19,348 nt of DNA from Prevotellaceae bacterium UBA5903 (GTDB lineage Bacteria; Bacteroidota; Bacteroidia; Bacteroidales; Bacteroidaceae). How positions within the stretch are numbered: position 1 is the first letter of the stretch; the number at the start of each line of letters is the position of its first letter. The notes under the pieces were generated by a model. It ran no database searches. It was not told the origin of the DNA and was given only the letters and a program-made list of their open reading frames with translations. Made by a program: the position numbers and the translations under genes. The DNA is taken from assembly GCA_002431845.1 (NCBI GenBank), contig DJEH01000061.1, positions 1-19,348 of the forward strand, written 5' to 3'. Shown here in pieces: positions 1 to 8,249 of the stretch.

Positions 1-268
1 GAAAAGATAGTGCAAGGTGAGAGGGTGAATACGTAAAAATACTAAGGTACAACTTTGATGTTTATTTTTTTTATTTTTTTACTTTGACTTTAATCTTTTA
101 TACTTTAATTTTGTGGTCAGAAGATGTAGCAAGGCATAATGTGTAAAAAAACTTGTCGTTATGCTATTATCCTGTAGAATTTCTTCTTCAACAAAAAAGA
201 GTTTTGCGTTTATTCTATACGTTATATATGGAATAAAAGCGATTATTCATTTTAAAACATATAATATT
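1..268. other. Non-coding upstream region of the large surface protein gene
   Basis: This stretch holds the promoter at 83-113 and a leader of about 150 nt. The first 36 bases are open in frame 1 and end in TAA at 34-36, coding EKIVQGERVNT. This could be the tail of a gene that begins before the window, but eleven residues are too few to judge. The leader contains a small hairpin, 134-141 pairing with 157-164 (8 bp with one G-U pair), with no T-tract after it. A second, weaker -7-like box (TATATATG, 223-230) with TTTG at 203-206 has a spacing of only 16 nt, so I do not call it a promoter. Confidence 0.6.
83..113 (+). promoter_or_regulatory. Bacteroidetes-type promoter (TTTG-N19-TAATTTTG)
   Basis: TTTG at 83-86 is separated by 19 nt from TAATTTTG at 106-113. 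This matches the known primary-sigma consensus of Bacteroidetes (-33 TTTG, 19-21 nt, -7 TAnnTTTG) at every fixed position. Transcription would begin near 120, leaving about 150 nt of leader before ATG 269. It is the best promoter match in the window and points at the surface protein gene. Confidence 0.7.
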
Positions 269-322
269 ATGAGCAAAAACACGTTTAGGGGGCTAACTCG
301 TAGTATAGCCCAAAATTGTTAA
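269..322 (+). pseudogene. Out-of-frame n-region of the surface protein signal peptide
   Basis: ATG 269 opens a 17-codon frame reading MSKNTFRGLTRSIAQNC and stopping at TAA 320-322. Adding one base to the A-run at 312-315 turns it into MSKNTFRGLTRSIAQK followed directly by LLMVLLLFAAIPLQMLSA of the large gene. That is a textbook signal peptide: positive n-region (K3, R7, R11, K16), hydrophobic core, and a small residue before the cleavage site. The frame of the large gene is closed upstream by TAG at 301-303, so the shift must lie between 304 and 322. A base missing from the homopolymer by mutation or assembly error is the simplest reading. Confidence 0.6.
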
Positions 323-3300
323 TGGTGCTGTTGCTATTTGCAGCCATTCCGCTGCAAATGTTAAGTGCCGGTGATGTTCGTACTTACCAGGGTGTAACCC
401 TAAAAAAGCCAACGTTTAAGAACAATGCCTATCAAGTAGGTAGTCGTGAGGAACTCTTGTGGTGGGCCGTGAACGATCAAGACGAGAACTTGTGTCTCAC
501 TGCCGACATTAACTTGCAAGGCGGCAAGCAGTTGCTGTCCACTGATGGTCAAGCACTTAAACTTTTGCCTTATCAAGTAGTGGTATGGCCTTTTGTCTAC
601 TACAATAGCGCATGCCCAACGATTGATGGTAACAACCACACAATTAGCGGTTTGTATCAAGAAAATGGTTATGGTGTTGAGGGCAAATTAGGCTCTTACG
701 AAGCATACGATTGGGTAGGCTTTGTGTCTTACTCAAAGCCCACCATTACCATTAAGAATTTGAACATAGCCGACTCTTATTTTAGAGGTAAGGTAGCAGG
801 TGGCTTTATGGGGCAAAAGTCAAAGCATGCCACAAGTACAAGCACTGCTTATTTAACGAATTGCACTTTTAGTGGTTTAGTCATAGGTGACCAATATGCA
901 GGTGGCTTTGTAGGTCATTACCGTACAGATGGACAAGATGCAGAGATTTATCGTTGCATCAACTATGGTACAGTGCAAGCAGGTAGCTATTACGATAGCG
1001 ATATTTATGCTGCAGCAGGTGGTATTGTGGGATATTTGGATGTTACACATGCAGCTTTTGCAAAGGCTAATACAAACTTTAATCGTTGCGTAAATTATGG
1101 TAATATATGCAACGTTACCCCAGGAGCAAATGTAGGTGGTATTGTAGGTCGCGTATGGGACAACAACAATGGTGTGCGCGAGTGGCGTTTCTGTTTCAAC
1201 TTTGGCGAAGTAACCAAACTTGACCATGATAAGAACAAACTTGCAGGTAGTGGTTTGATTGGTAACTATATTCACACCAATGACAAATCAGAACCTAAAA
1301 TATTGGGTTGCGGTAATGCACGTAAGAGTGATACGGGTGCAGTGCTTGACTCTCTGACATGGAATGCCAAGAGCAAAGCACCTGTGATGTCGGGACTAAA
1401 AGTAATAAAATCAGAAAAGTTATTTTCTTCGATTGAAAAAGACGAGTCGTGGGCAACATGGTGGAGTAACAATATGAAAAATATTGGAATGTCGAGTTTA
1501 ACCCTTGTTGCTGCCTTAGGTCTTACTGCTATATCTGTGATTTTTGCCGTATTTGGTGCGCCTATTATGGCCGTTTATGGTGGAATACTTGCAGCAGCTA
1601 TGTATGCAGAAACGGGCTATTTAATGTCAGATGCGTTTAATAGTGGCGATATTGGAGCTATTTATGATAGTCTTCGTAGTAACAATGATGCTTCTAAAAC
1701 CATGTCTGATGCCACTTTGATGTATGGCCAGAATGATGTGCGCACAGCTTATTTTGCTTACGACTGCAACCTCATGATGCAGTCTGACTCTGTAGGTGGC
1801 GAAAAGAATGATGACAAATCTATTCTCTTTGTACAACATGTTAATGTGAACGACACAACGCAGAATGATAGTTTGCCAAGCATTATCGCAGCCAATGCGT
1901 CGCAATCTGACAACATACTTTACTATGGCTATAAAGGCTGTAATCGTATGCCGCGAATTAGCAACGAACGTGATTTGTTGTCCGCACCATTGCCACATAC
2001 CTATGCTGCTGATGGTAGTTGCACAGTTTGTGGTATGAAGTTAGAGCCGCTTGATGTTGTAACCAAACAAGTAGATGGCAAAGTAGTAGTAGATTACTAC
2101 ACCATCAGGAGTGCTTCGCAACTTAGGTATCTTGCAAGTGTGTTTAATGGTGAAGACGTTGAAGGCTCTGCAGCAGCTTATGAAGCCTATGCTGGTGCCA
2201 CCTTCAAGTTGCTCAACGATATCACACTCGAAGACTATGTAATGTGGAGTCCTATAGGCTCGTATAATAGCTATGGAACAGGTAAAACCTCAGATAAGTG
2301 GCATCCATTTAGAGGATTCTTTGACGGACAAGGCCACACCATTCGTGGTCTGCGTACCGATGAACATGTAAACTATGCAGGTTTGTTTGGTGATGTATAT
2401 AAAGGTTCAGGCATCAGTAATGTAAAGTTGAGTGATTGTTCATTTAGTGGCAATATAGCTGGTAGCATAGCAGGCAGATTGGATACTAAGGGCAATATGT
2501 ACTATGGGTCAAATGAAAATATTGTTGTAAATAACTCAGGTGCAGATAGCTCGGTAGTTGTAACAGCAGTTTCAGCTAATGAGAACTCTTATGGTGGTGG
2601 CTTGTTTGGTGAGGTTAATCCTTATGTAGACAATGCTCTTCGCATCGTAGTGACCAATTGCTATAGCAATGTTTTATTGCAGCAACGCAATCAAGGCTAT
2701 AAAGCAAATGCTCAAAAGATATTGGGCGCATTTGCGGGATCTTATAATCCAGATCAATACATTAAGAAATATGGCATTAATGATAAACCAACCTTTAAGT
2801 ATTGCTACTTTGGTGGTACGTCTTCAACTGTTGCAGATTTGAATTACGTAGGCACAGTTAAGGGCAGTCTAAATGAAAATAGATTTGTTGATTGCTATAT
2901 GGTAGGCGACCAAGCCGAAGCTTTCGACCGAGACAATAGCAGTTCGCGTCGTGTAGTACGCAGCTACATTAGTGGTGGCCGTTTGGCTTACGACTTAATG
3001 GTGAAATCATTAACAGATGGCAAGTTCCTTTGGGGACAAAAGGGCAGTTATCCAGTGATCGTAGACGACACTTCAGTTCCTTCACTATGTAAGATAAATA
3101 TGATTGCCGTTTCAGCTATAGATCCTAATTATTCTACTTTTGGCAAGGAATATAACATTGGAGATACCATTATTAATAAACGAGATCCAAAGTTGTCAGG
3201 GTCTATTAATTATGGCGATCTTCTAAAATGGAATTTTAAAGTAAGAGGTTGGGCAAATGACAATAATACGGATAAACCTACAGAAACAAGTCAAAGTATC

Positions 3301-5067
3301 GATTTCTTGTATGATAAGCCTTGGTATCGTTATGAAATGGTTTTAGGAGTATTTAATAAATCTTCATGCAATGAAATAAGGAACGAAAGTCTTGTCAAGC
3401 TAATAGGATGGATTTTTGGAATTGGAAAAGCGAAGATTACGACAGATCTTAATTTGACTGGCGATAATGAATATACCCTAAAATACTTACCCTACGAGAT
3501 AGATGGTAACTATCATTCAATTCGTATAGCCAAACCACTAATGGAGAGCAATCCATCTAATTCGGTGGTAGACTCAGTTGTCTTAGTTAGAGATTTGTGT
3601 GTTATAGGTGACACGGTATCAAAAGGTATTTTATTAAAAGATCAATATAATACAAAAAGAATTAAGAGCGTGTACAGAAATCTCATAACTGTACCTATCA
3701 ATCTTGATAAGACCTTTATTAGCTATCTTGATGAAAGTGAAAAAGACTATTTGTCTTCAATAACTCTTGAGAATGTAGTGAATAAGAAGGCCGATAGCAC
3801 AGCTATGAGCATCAGCAATGGCAAGGGAGATGCTTTTACTGAAACTACCTTCTCAGACGCAAAAAAGAACAACACTTACGAAAGCATCTTAGGTTACATG
3901 CTCAAGCACAACATGCTTGATACATTTGGTCTTCGCCTTGATGGAAAAGACGAAAAGGTTGCTGGTAAGTTTGGTTTTGCAGCCGATGCTAATAAGCGCA
4001 TCTATCGTGTGAAACTTTATAATCAAGCAACGGGCGCCGAGAGTGGTGAGGTATTGATGAACTACGATGGCAAATGCACATTTAAGGTTGATGGTGACAA
4101 GTTGGGGGCAATGTCTGAAGGCATCCCCGCAGGTTACTTTGCCGTTTTGCCTATGACGAAAGCTGAATTAAGTGATAAATTCATACGTTTAGCAGCTAAT
4201 ATCATTACGAAAGATGGTTATGCAAACATTATCCGCCTAAACGATAACGAAACAGCAGGCTTTGCTTATCCCTCATGCTTCCCAGATGACGATGATGATA
4301 CTAGTTTGTTTACCATTACTGCTAGCCGTGCAGAATATGTACGCAACATCCGTCGCGATGGTTTGCACGAAAGTGTTTATTTACCTTACGTATTCACTTC
4401 AATTGAATTTGACGAGGATGAGTTGCACGATGATGACGAAATGGACCTAGCCTTTATGGATGCATCAGATGGTGATGGTTTGAGTGCTGATGGCATTAAG
4501 TTTGAATTAACAAGTTTGAGCTCATACTATGCTAAGCAGCGTGAGAAAGAAACCGACCCCTCAGCTGATGAAAAAGATAAATACTTCATTGTGGGTGTTC
4601 CTTATTTCATCAACATTGATTGTGCTGAACGTACAGACGAAACAACAGAGGTTACCTTTGTGGGCTACAATGTAGGCTTCTTGCGTAGCGCTTTCGTATT
4701 TGACGACGTTGAACCTCTCTATGGTACATTTAATGCAACCACAGCAGGCAATGTTGTCAAAGATAAGAATGTTTACTTGCTTGGTCAGTATAAAGATGAA
4801 GCAACGGGCAAGATGGTTGAGAAGTTTGCCCAAGTAGCAAGCAATCATCCAATCAAAGCATTCCGTAGTTATTTGGCAACGAATGGTGCAATGCAGTCAA
4901 TACATTTGTCTATTGATGACCAAGACATTACAGACATAAACAATGTGGTGAAAGGCTCGGTAAAGGCTGATGGAAAGATATACGACATCTTAGGTCGTCG
5001 CATAAATGCAGCCAATACTAAGGGTGTATACATCAAGAATGGTAAAAAGGTAATTAACCTTAAGTAA
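322..5067 (+). CDS. Giant GLUG-repeat beta-helix surface protein with T9SS-like C-terminal tail; signal peptide frame-disrupted
   Basis: This is probably a secreted or outer-surface adhesin-like protein; no enzymatic motif is visible. Residues are counted from ATG 322 (1581 aa); a TTG lies two codons earlier. GLUG-like strands recur as 'IDGNNHTISGL', 'AGGFVGHY', 'GGIVGYL' and 'VGGIVGRV' in the first 330 residues. They recur again near 2300-2470 nt ('FFDGQGHTIRGL', 'YAGLFGDV') and weakly near 3430-3540 nt. Residues 390-433 form an unexpected hydrophobic stretch. An 'H..C..C' linker (HTYAADGSCTVCG) follows at about 1996-2036 nt. Acidic runs lie near 4284-4460 nt. The last 45 residues (KIYDILGRRI...GVYIKNGKKV) resemble type IX secretion sorting domains of Prevotella proteins. 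From ATG 322 the signal sequence lacks a charged n-region. One is encoded at 269-313 in another frame, which suggests a 1-nt deletion. The real gene probably starts at 269. Identification of the fold is good; function is unknown. Confidence 0.75.
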   Translation: MVLLLFAAIPLQMLSAGDVRTYQGVTLKKPTFKNNAYQVGSREELLWWAVNDQDENLCLTADINLQGGKQLLSTDGQALKLLPYQVVVWPFVYYNSACPTIDGNNHTISGLYQENGYGVEGKLGSYEAYDWVGFVSYSKPTITIKNLNIADSYFRGKVAGGFMGQKSKHATSTSTAYLTNCTFSGLVIGDQYAGGFVGHYRTDGQDAEIYRCINYGTVQAGSYYDSDIYAAAGGIVGYLDVTHAAFAKANTNFNRCVNYGNICNVTPGANVGGIVGRVWDNNNGVREWRFCFNFGEVTKLDHDKNKLAGSGLIGNYIHTNDKSEPKILGCGNARKSDTGAVLDSLTWNAKSKAPVMSGLKVIKSEKLFSSIEKDESWATWWSNNMKNIGMSSLTLVAALGLTAISVIFAVFGAPIMAVYGGILAAAMYAETGYLMSDAFNSGDIGAIYDSLRSNNDASKTMSDATLMYGQNDVRTAYFAYDCNLMMQSDSVGGEKNDDKSILFVQHVNVNDTTQNDSLPSIIAANASQSDNILYYGYKGCNRMPRISNERDLLSAPLPHTYAADGSCTVCGMKLEPLDVVTKQVDGKVVVDYYTIRSASQLRYLASVFNGEDVEGSAAAYEAYAGATFKLLNDITLEDYVMWSPIGSYNSYGTGKTSDKWHPFRGFFDGQGHTIRGLRTDEHVNYAGLFGDVYKGSGISNVKLSDCSFSGNIAGSIAGRLDTKGNMYYGSNENIVVNNSGADSSVVVTAVSANENSYGGGLFGEVNPYVDNALRIVVTNCYSNVLLQQRNQGYKANAQKILGAFAGSYNPDQYIKKYGINDKPTFKYCYFGGTSSTVADLNYVGTVKGSLNENRFVDCYMVGDQAEAFDRDNSSSRRVVRSYISGGRLAYDLMVKSLTDGKFLWGQKGSYPVIVDDTSVPSLCKINMIAVSAIDPNYSTFGKEYNIGDTIINKRDPKLSGSINYGDLLKWNFKVRGWANDNNTDKPTETSQSIDFLYDKPWYRYEMVLGVFNKSSCNEIRNESLVKLIGWIFGIGKAKITTDLNLTGDNEYTLKYLPYEIDGNYHSIRIAKPLMESNPSNSVVDSVVLVRDLCVIGDTVSKGILLKDQYNTKRIKSVYRNLITVPINLDKTFISYLDESEKDYLSSITLENVVNKKADSTAMSISNGKGDAFTETTFSDAKKNNTYESILGYMLKHNMLDTFGLRLDGKDEKVAGKFGFAADANKRIYRVKLYNQATGAESGEVLMNYDGKCTFKVDGDKLGAMSEGIPAGYFAVLPMTKAELSDKFIRLAANIITKDGYANIIRLNDNETAGFAYPSCFPDDDDDTSLFTITASRAEYVRNIRRDGLHESVYLPYVFTSIEFDEDELHDDDEMDLAFMDASDGDGLSADGIKFELTSLSSYYAKQREKETDPSADEKDKYFIVGVPYFINIDCAERTDETTEVTFVGYNVGFLRSAFVFDDVEPLYGTFNATTAGNVVKDKNVYLLGQYKDEATGKMVEKFAQVASNHPIKAFRSYLATNGAMQSIHLSIDDQDITDINNVVKGSVKADGKIYDILGRRINAANTKGVYIKNGKKVINLK

Positions 5068-5141
5068 GCATTCAAAATAGAATTAGAACATGTACTTAAG
5101 ATTTCATACCTCAGTATAATGTTCAAACTATATTGAAATAT

Positions 5142-5188
5142 AAAAAAGTGGGTAAAATCGTATTATTAAGATTTTGCCCACTTTTTTT
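5142..5188. terminator. Bidirectional intrinsic terminator after the surface protein gene
   Basis: An 18-nt arm at 5142-5159 (aaaaaagtgggtaaaatc) pairs with 5170-5187 (gattttgcccactttttt) around a 10-nt loop, with a single T-G wobble. A T-run follows on the plus strand, and because the arm begins with an A-run it also works on the minus strand. It lies 75 nt after the stop codon. Confidence 0.9.
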
Positions 5189-5393
5189 ATTAAATTATTT
5201 TGATTTTCATACTTTGGTAGTGTTTCACAGAGTATGTCTGTGTCAAGTTTGCTTTAGGATTTTATGATGCAAATTTAAGACGTATAGGTCAAATTTAATA
5301 GACTTTCTGAAACAGTATTTAAATTTGTAGGGGTTCTATAAATGCCTTTTAGACATGACAAAGCCCTGGCTTGTGAAAGTCGAGGCTTTGTTT

Positions 5394-5423
5394 ATACAAA
5401 AAGAGGATATACAAAAAGAGGAT
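5394..5423. repeat. Perfect 15-bp tandem duplication
   Basis: The unit ATACAAAAAGAGGAT occurs twice without spacer, at 5394-5408 and 5409-5423. In the 53-codon plus-strand frame starting at 5342 the duplication is in frame and repeats TKRG. Confidence 0.9.
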
Positions 5424-5458
5424 GCATCGTTTTGACACACCCTCTTAATTGTTTGCAT

Positions 5459-5501
5459 AAGTGGGTAAATGAGCTAATTCTTCACATAAACTTACCTACT
5501 T
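5459..5501 (-). terminator. Hairpin just after the metallopeptidase gene, possible terminator
   Basis: Arms 5459-5470 (aagtgggtaaat) and 5490-5501 (acttacctactt) pair at 11 of 12 positions including one wobble. The hairpin sits 15 nt beyond the stop codon of the M60 gene, where a terminator is expected. On the minus strand it is followed by ATGCAAACAATT rather than a T-run, so intrinsic termination would be weak. Confidence 0.4.
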
Positions 5502-5516
5502 GAGAGCTATTTTATT

Positions 5517-8222
5517 TTACTTCTGATAAATCTTTACGCGAGTTCCATCGTAGCCTACAGCCATAATGTACTTAGCACTTTCAGAAGAGGGGAATAGCAC
5601 GTAAGTGTAGCGATCTGAACGCTGATTGTCACCGAGACCAAACATTGTAACACGTAAGAGCTCTCCCTTGGCATTATAGGTTTCATAGCCCACGGCGCCA
5701 GGCCATGCGTTGTTGTCTACCTGCACACGGTTGTTGGCTGCTTGCAGCACACACCCCTTGTTGAGTGTTCCTGTAGTAAGTTTCACTTCGTCGCGGAAGC
5801 GTTTAAAGTTGTAAGCATTTATAAAGTTGAGTCCTGCTGGAGCTTCAGGATAACCTTTAGCAGCAATTTCAGCTTTCAAGTTGTCGCACATATCTTGTGT
5901 GATAACAGTCCATGCGCGGCTATAGTCCTCAATGTAAGCATGGATAGGACGCAACATACCTGCTTTCTCGAAGAATGAGCAGAGATTGAGCTTAGCAGCA
6001 TCGCAGAAGCGACGTATCATCTCCATTTGTTGTTTGCCATTGGTGTTGAACTTTGTTTGGTCAAAGCCATCACGATAAGTTTGTATGAAATCGCTCCATG
6101 CGTTAGGTGCTTTGCCAGCTTCAAGAGCAAAAAGTTCAAGTTGCCAAAATGGTACAACTTTTACAAAGTGGTCGTAGTTGCGGCGGTTCGATACCACGTT
6201 CTTGCCAGTGGCTTTGCCATTTTCGTCTACGTCAGCTACTATTTCGGTGCTTGGTTCGCTTCCAAAATAGTCAGGCCCATCTTGCAGTTGCCAACTGATG
6301 CCCTTGCGTACTCCTTCTTCAAGGTAAACTTGGAAACGTCCGCCACGCATTCCGCTATAGTCGTTAACGCCCGTAACCTCATCTTCAAGGCGATGATAGC
6401 CTGTGCCGTAGGCAGAGGTAGCCCCTAATTTGTGCTCAACCCAAGCTGAGTAAATATTGTTAGTGGTTTCGCCCAAACCATTCCATTTAAAGCCAGGAGT
6501 GATTTGGTTGATATGTCCGAGTTCATGACCAATGCCCCAAAAGCCCATGCTCTCGGGGTTGCACCACTCGTTGAAACTGCCAAATGCAGCTGCAGCGCCA
6601 TTGCCATCGGCATACATGCCACTTTTAACAGGACGGGCAAATTGGTGGTTCTTAGGCTCAATATTGTGTTGTGGAAGTCCCATAATCTCGCGTTCGCGAT
6701 AAACGATAGAGTCATAAAGAAGAGCCAATTTTTCAGCATTAATAGGGCATACCTTCAAGGCATTAGCCACAGGTACAACCACATGCAGGCGATTGCTCAG
6801 CACGTCAATGTTGTCGGCACCCACTTTTTGAGCTTTTACAAGCATTTGCTTCCAATCGTCGTTGGTCATTTTTTTTGCTTGGTCAAAGTAGCCTACCTCG
6901 TTGGCCATAGCAAAGTGCAATTTCACTTCGGGAGCATTCTTAAAGTCGTCAGAGTAGTAGTTGATATATCCGTTACCACGGTTGTTGGCTGTGATAACGT
7001 TCATGCCATTGGTGAGCGAATAATAACTTTCGGGTTGCCCCTCGGTTTCAATGTCATTGGCATTACTAAACTCTTTAATGCAAAGCTGAACAGGGTGTGT
7101 GCCGTCTATGCCTTCGGCAAAAACAACCACTTTGTCGCCTTGTTTAAAGTAGATGCCAGTTGGATTTTCGTAGGGGTCGTATGCACTACTTGTTTTGAGT
7201 TGATTGCGCAAAGTGTTGCGGTCAAGATAGCATCCAAACGTGCCCACACGGAATTGCGTAGAGTAAGAGCCAGAGCGCAATTGATTGGCCAATTGGCGGA
7301 AGTAGGGCACAGGTATAGCAGCCATTTGCTCGTCTGTAATGTCAGAGCGAAGTTCGTTGCAGAGTGGCGAAGTAAAGTAGGTGCTGATAAGGTTTGTAAT
7401 CTCTTGGTTCTTTTGATAAAGTCCCACTTCGGCTGCCGATGCAAAGTTTTTACCCTGGTCTGAGGCTGCACTGTTGATTTCAATTTTTACAATAAACACG
7501 TTGTCAATACCATTTTCGCCAAAGTAAAAACGACCAGACTTTTCGCCAAAATCTTGTGTGCCGGCTTTTATCAGTTCAGATGGATTGTCTTTGGTGGCAT
7601 AATAGAAAGTTACTTTGCCCCACGAACCATTGTTTCCTCCCGTTGAACGCGCAGTGTAGTCAAGGTAGTCAATGTGTGGTGCACTATTAAGCACAAGTCT
7701 GAGCGTAAATGGAAAACTACCTCCATTCCAGCTTGAGTGCCATATAGTTGAAGGGTCACCATCGAAGGCATTGCTCACAGGGTAGCCACTTTGCACGCTC
7801 GATGCTTGCATAGCCGACACAGCAACTTTCGTATCACCTTGCAGCAGATTGACCGAAGTGTTAGGTTGTTGTTTTACTACAAGATTGTGGGTAAAGCTGC
7901 CATCGGCAGATGTAAGTGCAAGTGTGGCAAACCTTGGATTGGTGGCATCGTTGTAGTAGGTGCTAAACACCGATATGTTACCATTGCTTTCCTTGCGGAA
8001 TTGCAACCAATCAGCATCAGTTTTTTGGGTTATGTTGTAGTCGGTGTTAGCCAAAACTGCTACTGAGCCAAAGCCCGCAGCATAGTCCACACTAACGGTG
8101 TCGGGGGTGGTCATGATGTATGCATTCGCACCGCCCTTTTTGTCTAATTGAAGACTTTGAGCCTCACTTATTTGCGAGCCGAGCGAAAGAGCTAACAAAG
8201 TGAGAATATATGATTTTTTCAT
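5517..8222 (-). CDS. Secreted BACON-CBM32-M60 mucin-targeting metallopeptidase
   Basis: Predicted zinc peptidase of family M60 (enhancin-like), a family that cleaves mucin-type O-glycoproteins outside the cell. I chose the start at 8222 (MKKSYILTLLALSLGSQ, 901 aa), which gives a normal signal peptide; an ATG eight codons earlier adds MYQQKVYS in front of it. Order of parts: signal peptide 1-22; BACON-like domain about 24-120 ('WLQF', 'VVKQQP'); F5/8-type (CBM32-like) domain about 131-270 ('AFDGDPSTIWHSSW'); M60 region about 300-700. The zinc motif HELGH is at 566-570, and E585 in 'GETTNNIYS' fits the third ligand of the HExxH(8,28)E pattern. The order is that of the Bacteroides thetaiotaomicron mucinase BT4244. 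The gene follows the LRR gene by 27 nt and probably shares its promoter. No T9SS-like tail or lipobox is evident. Substrate is inferred. Confidence 0.88.
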   Translation of the reverse strand: MKKSYILTLLALSLGSQISEAQSLQLDKKGGANAYIMTTPDTVSVDYAAGFGSVAVLANTDYNITQKTDADWLQFRKESNGNISVFSTYYNDATNPRFATLALTSADGSFTHNLVVKQQPNTSVNLLQGDTKVAVSAMQASSVQSGYPVSNAFDGDPSTIWHSSWNGGSFPFTLRLVLNSAPHIDYLDYTARSTGGNNGSWGKVTFYYATKDNPSELIKAGTQDFGEKSGRFYFGENGIDNVFIVKIEINSAASDQGKNFASAAEVGLYQKNQEITNLISTYFTSPLCNELRSDITDEQMAAIPVPYFRQLANQLRSGSYSTQFRVGTFGCYLDRNTLRNQLKTSSAYDPYENPTGIYFKQGDKVVVFAEGIDGTHPVQLCIKEFSNANDIETEGQPESYYSLTNGMNVITANNRGNGYINYYSDDFKNAPEVKLHFAMANEVGYFDQAKKMTNDDWKQMLVKAQKVGADNIDVLSNRLHVVVPVANALKVCPINAEKLALLYDSIVYREREIMGLPQHNIEPKNHQFARPVKSGMYADGNGAAAAFGSFNEWCNPESMGFWGIGHELGHINQITPGFKWNGLGETTNNIYSAWVEHKLGATSAYGTGYHRLEDEVTGVNDYSGMRGGRFQVYLEEGVRKGISWQLQDGPDYFGSEPSTEIVADVDENGKATGKNVVSNRRNYDHFVKVVPFWQLELFALEAGKAPNAWSDFIQTYRDGFDQTKFNTNGKQQMEMIRRFCDAAKLNLCSFFEKAGMLRPIHAYIEDYSRAWTVITQDMCDNLKAEIAAKGYPEAPAGLNFINAYNFKRFRDEVKLTTGTLNKGCVLQAANNRVQVDNNAWPGAVGYETYNAKGELLRVTMFGLGDNQRSDRYTYVLFPSSESAKYIMAVGYDGTRVKIYQK

Positions 8223-8249
8223 TGAATAAACTTTTTGTTGATACAAGGA

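Larger units (their letters stand above)
5189..5516. other. Gene-poor spacer between convergent genes
   Basis: No recognisable gene lies here. It contains a perfect -7 box on the plus strand (TAAATTTG, 5320-5327) without a good -33 match. There is a hairpin with an 8-bp outer stem, 5358-5365 with 5384-5391, and an inner GTGA-capped stem. A perfect 15-bp tandem duplication spans 5394-5423. A second hairpin lies at 5459-5501. A 53-codon plus-strand frame runs from ATG 5342 to TGA 5503 but has no recognisable product. Confidence 0.6.

Noticed and set aside
203..230. Second promoter TTTG / TATATATG near the giant gene
   Set aside because: Spacing of 16 nt is below the 19-21 nt norm and the -7 box has a mismatch; the promoter at 83-113 is better.
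311..322. Programmed -1 ribosomal frameshift at C-CAA-AAT
   Set aside because: It does not fit the X-XXY-YYZ slippery pattern and no downstream pseudoknot is evident; a missing base in the A-run is simpler.
316..324. TTG at 316 as the true start of the giant gene
   Set aside because: TTG starts are uncommon and an ATG lies two codons later; more tellingly, neither gives a charged n-region, while the frame from ATG 269 supplies it.
6504..7463. Long plus-strand open frame of 319 codons
   Set aside because: It lies wholly antisense to the M60 peptidase gene, whose frame has a complete set of domain motifs; the antisense product has no recognisable domain and is a by-product of codon bias.
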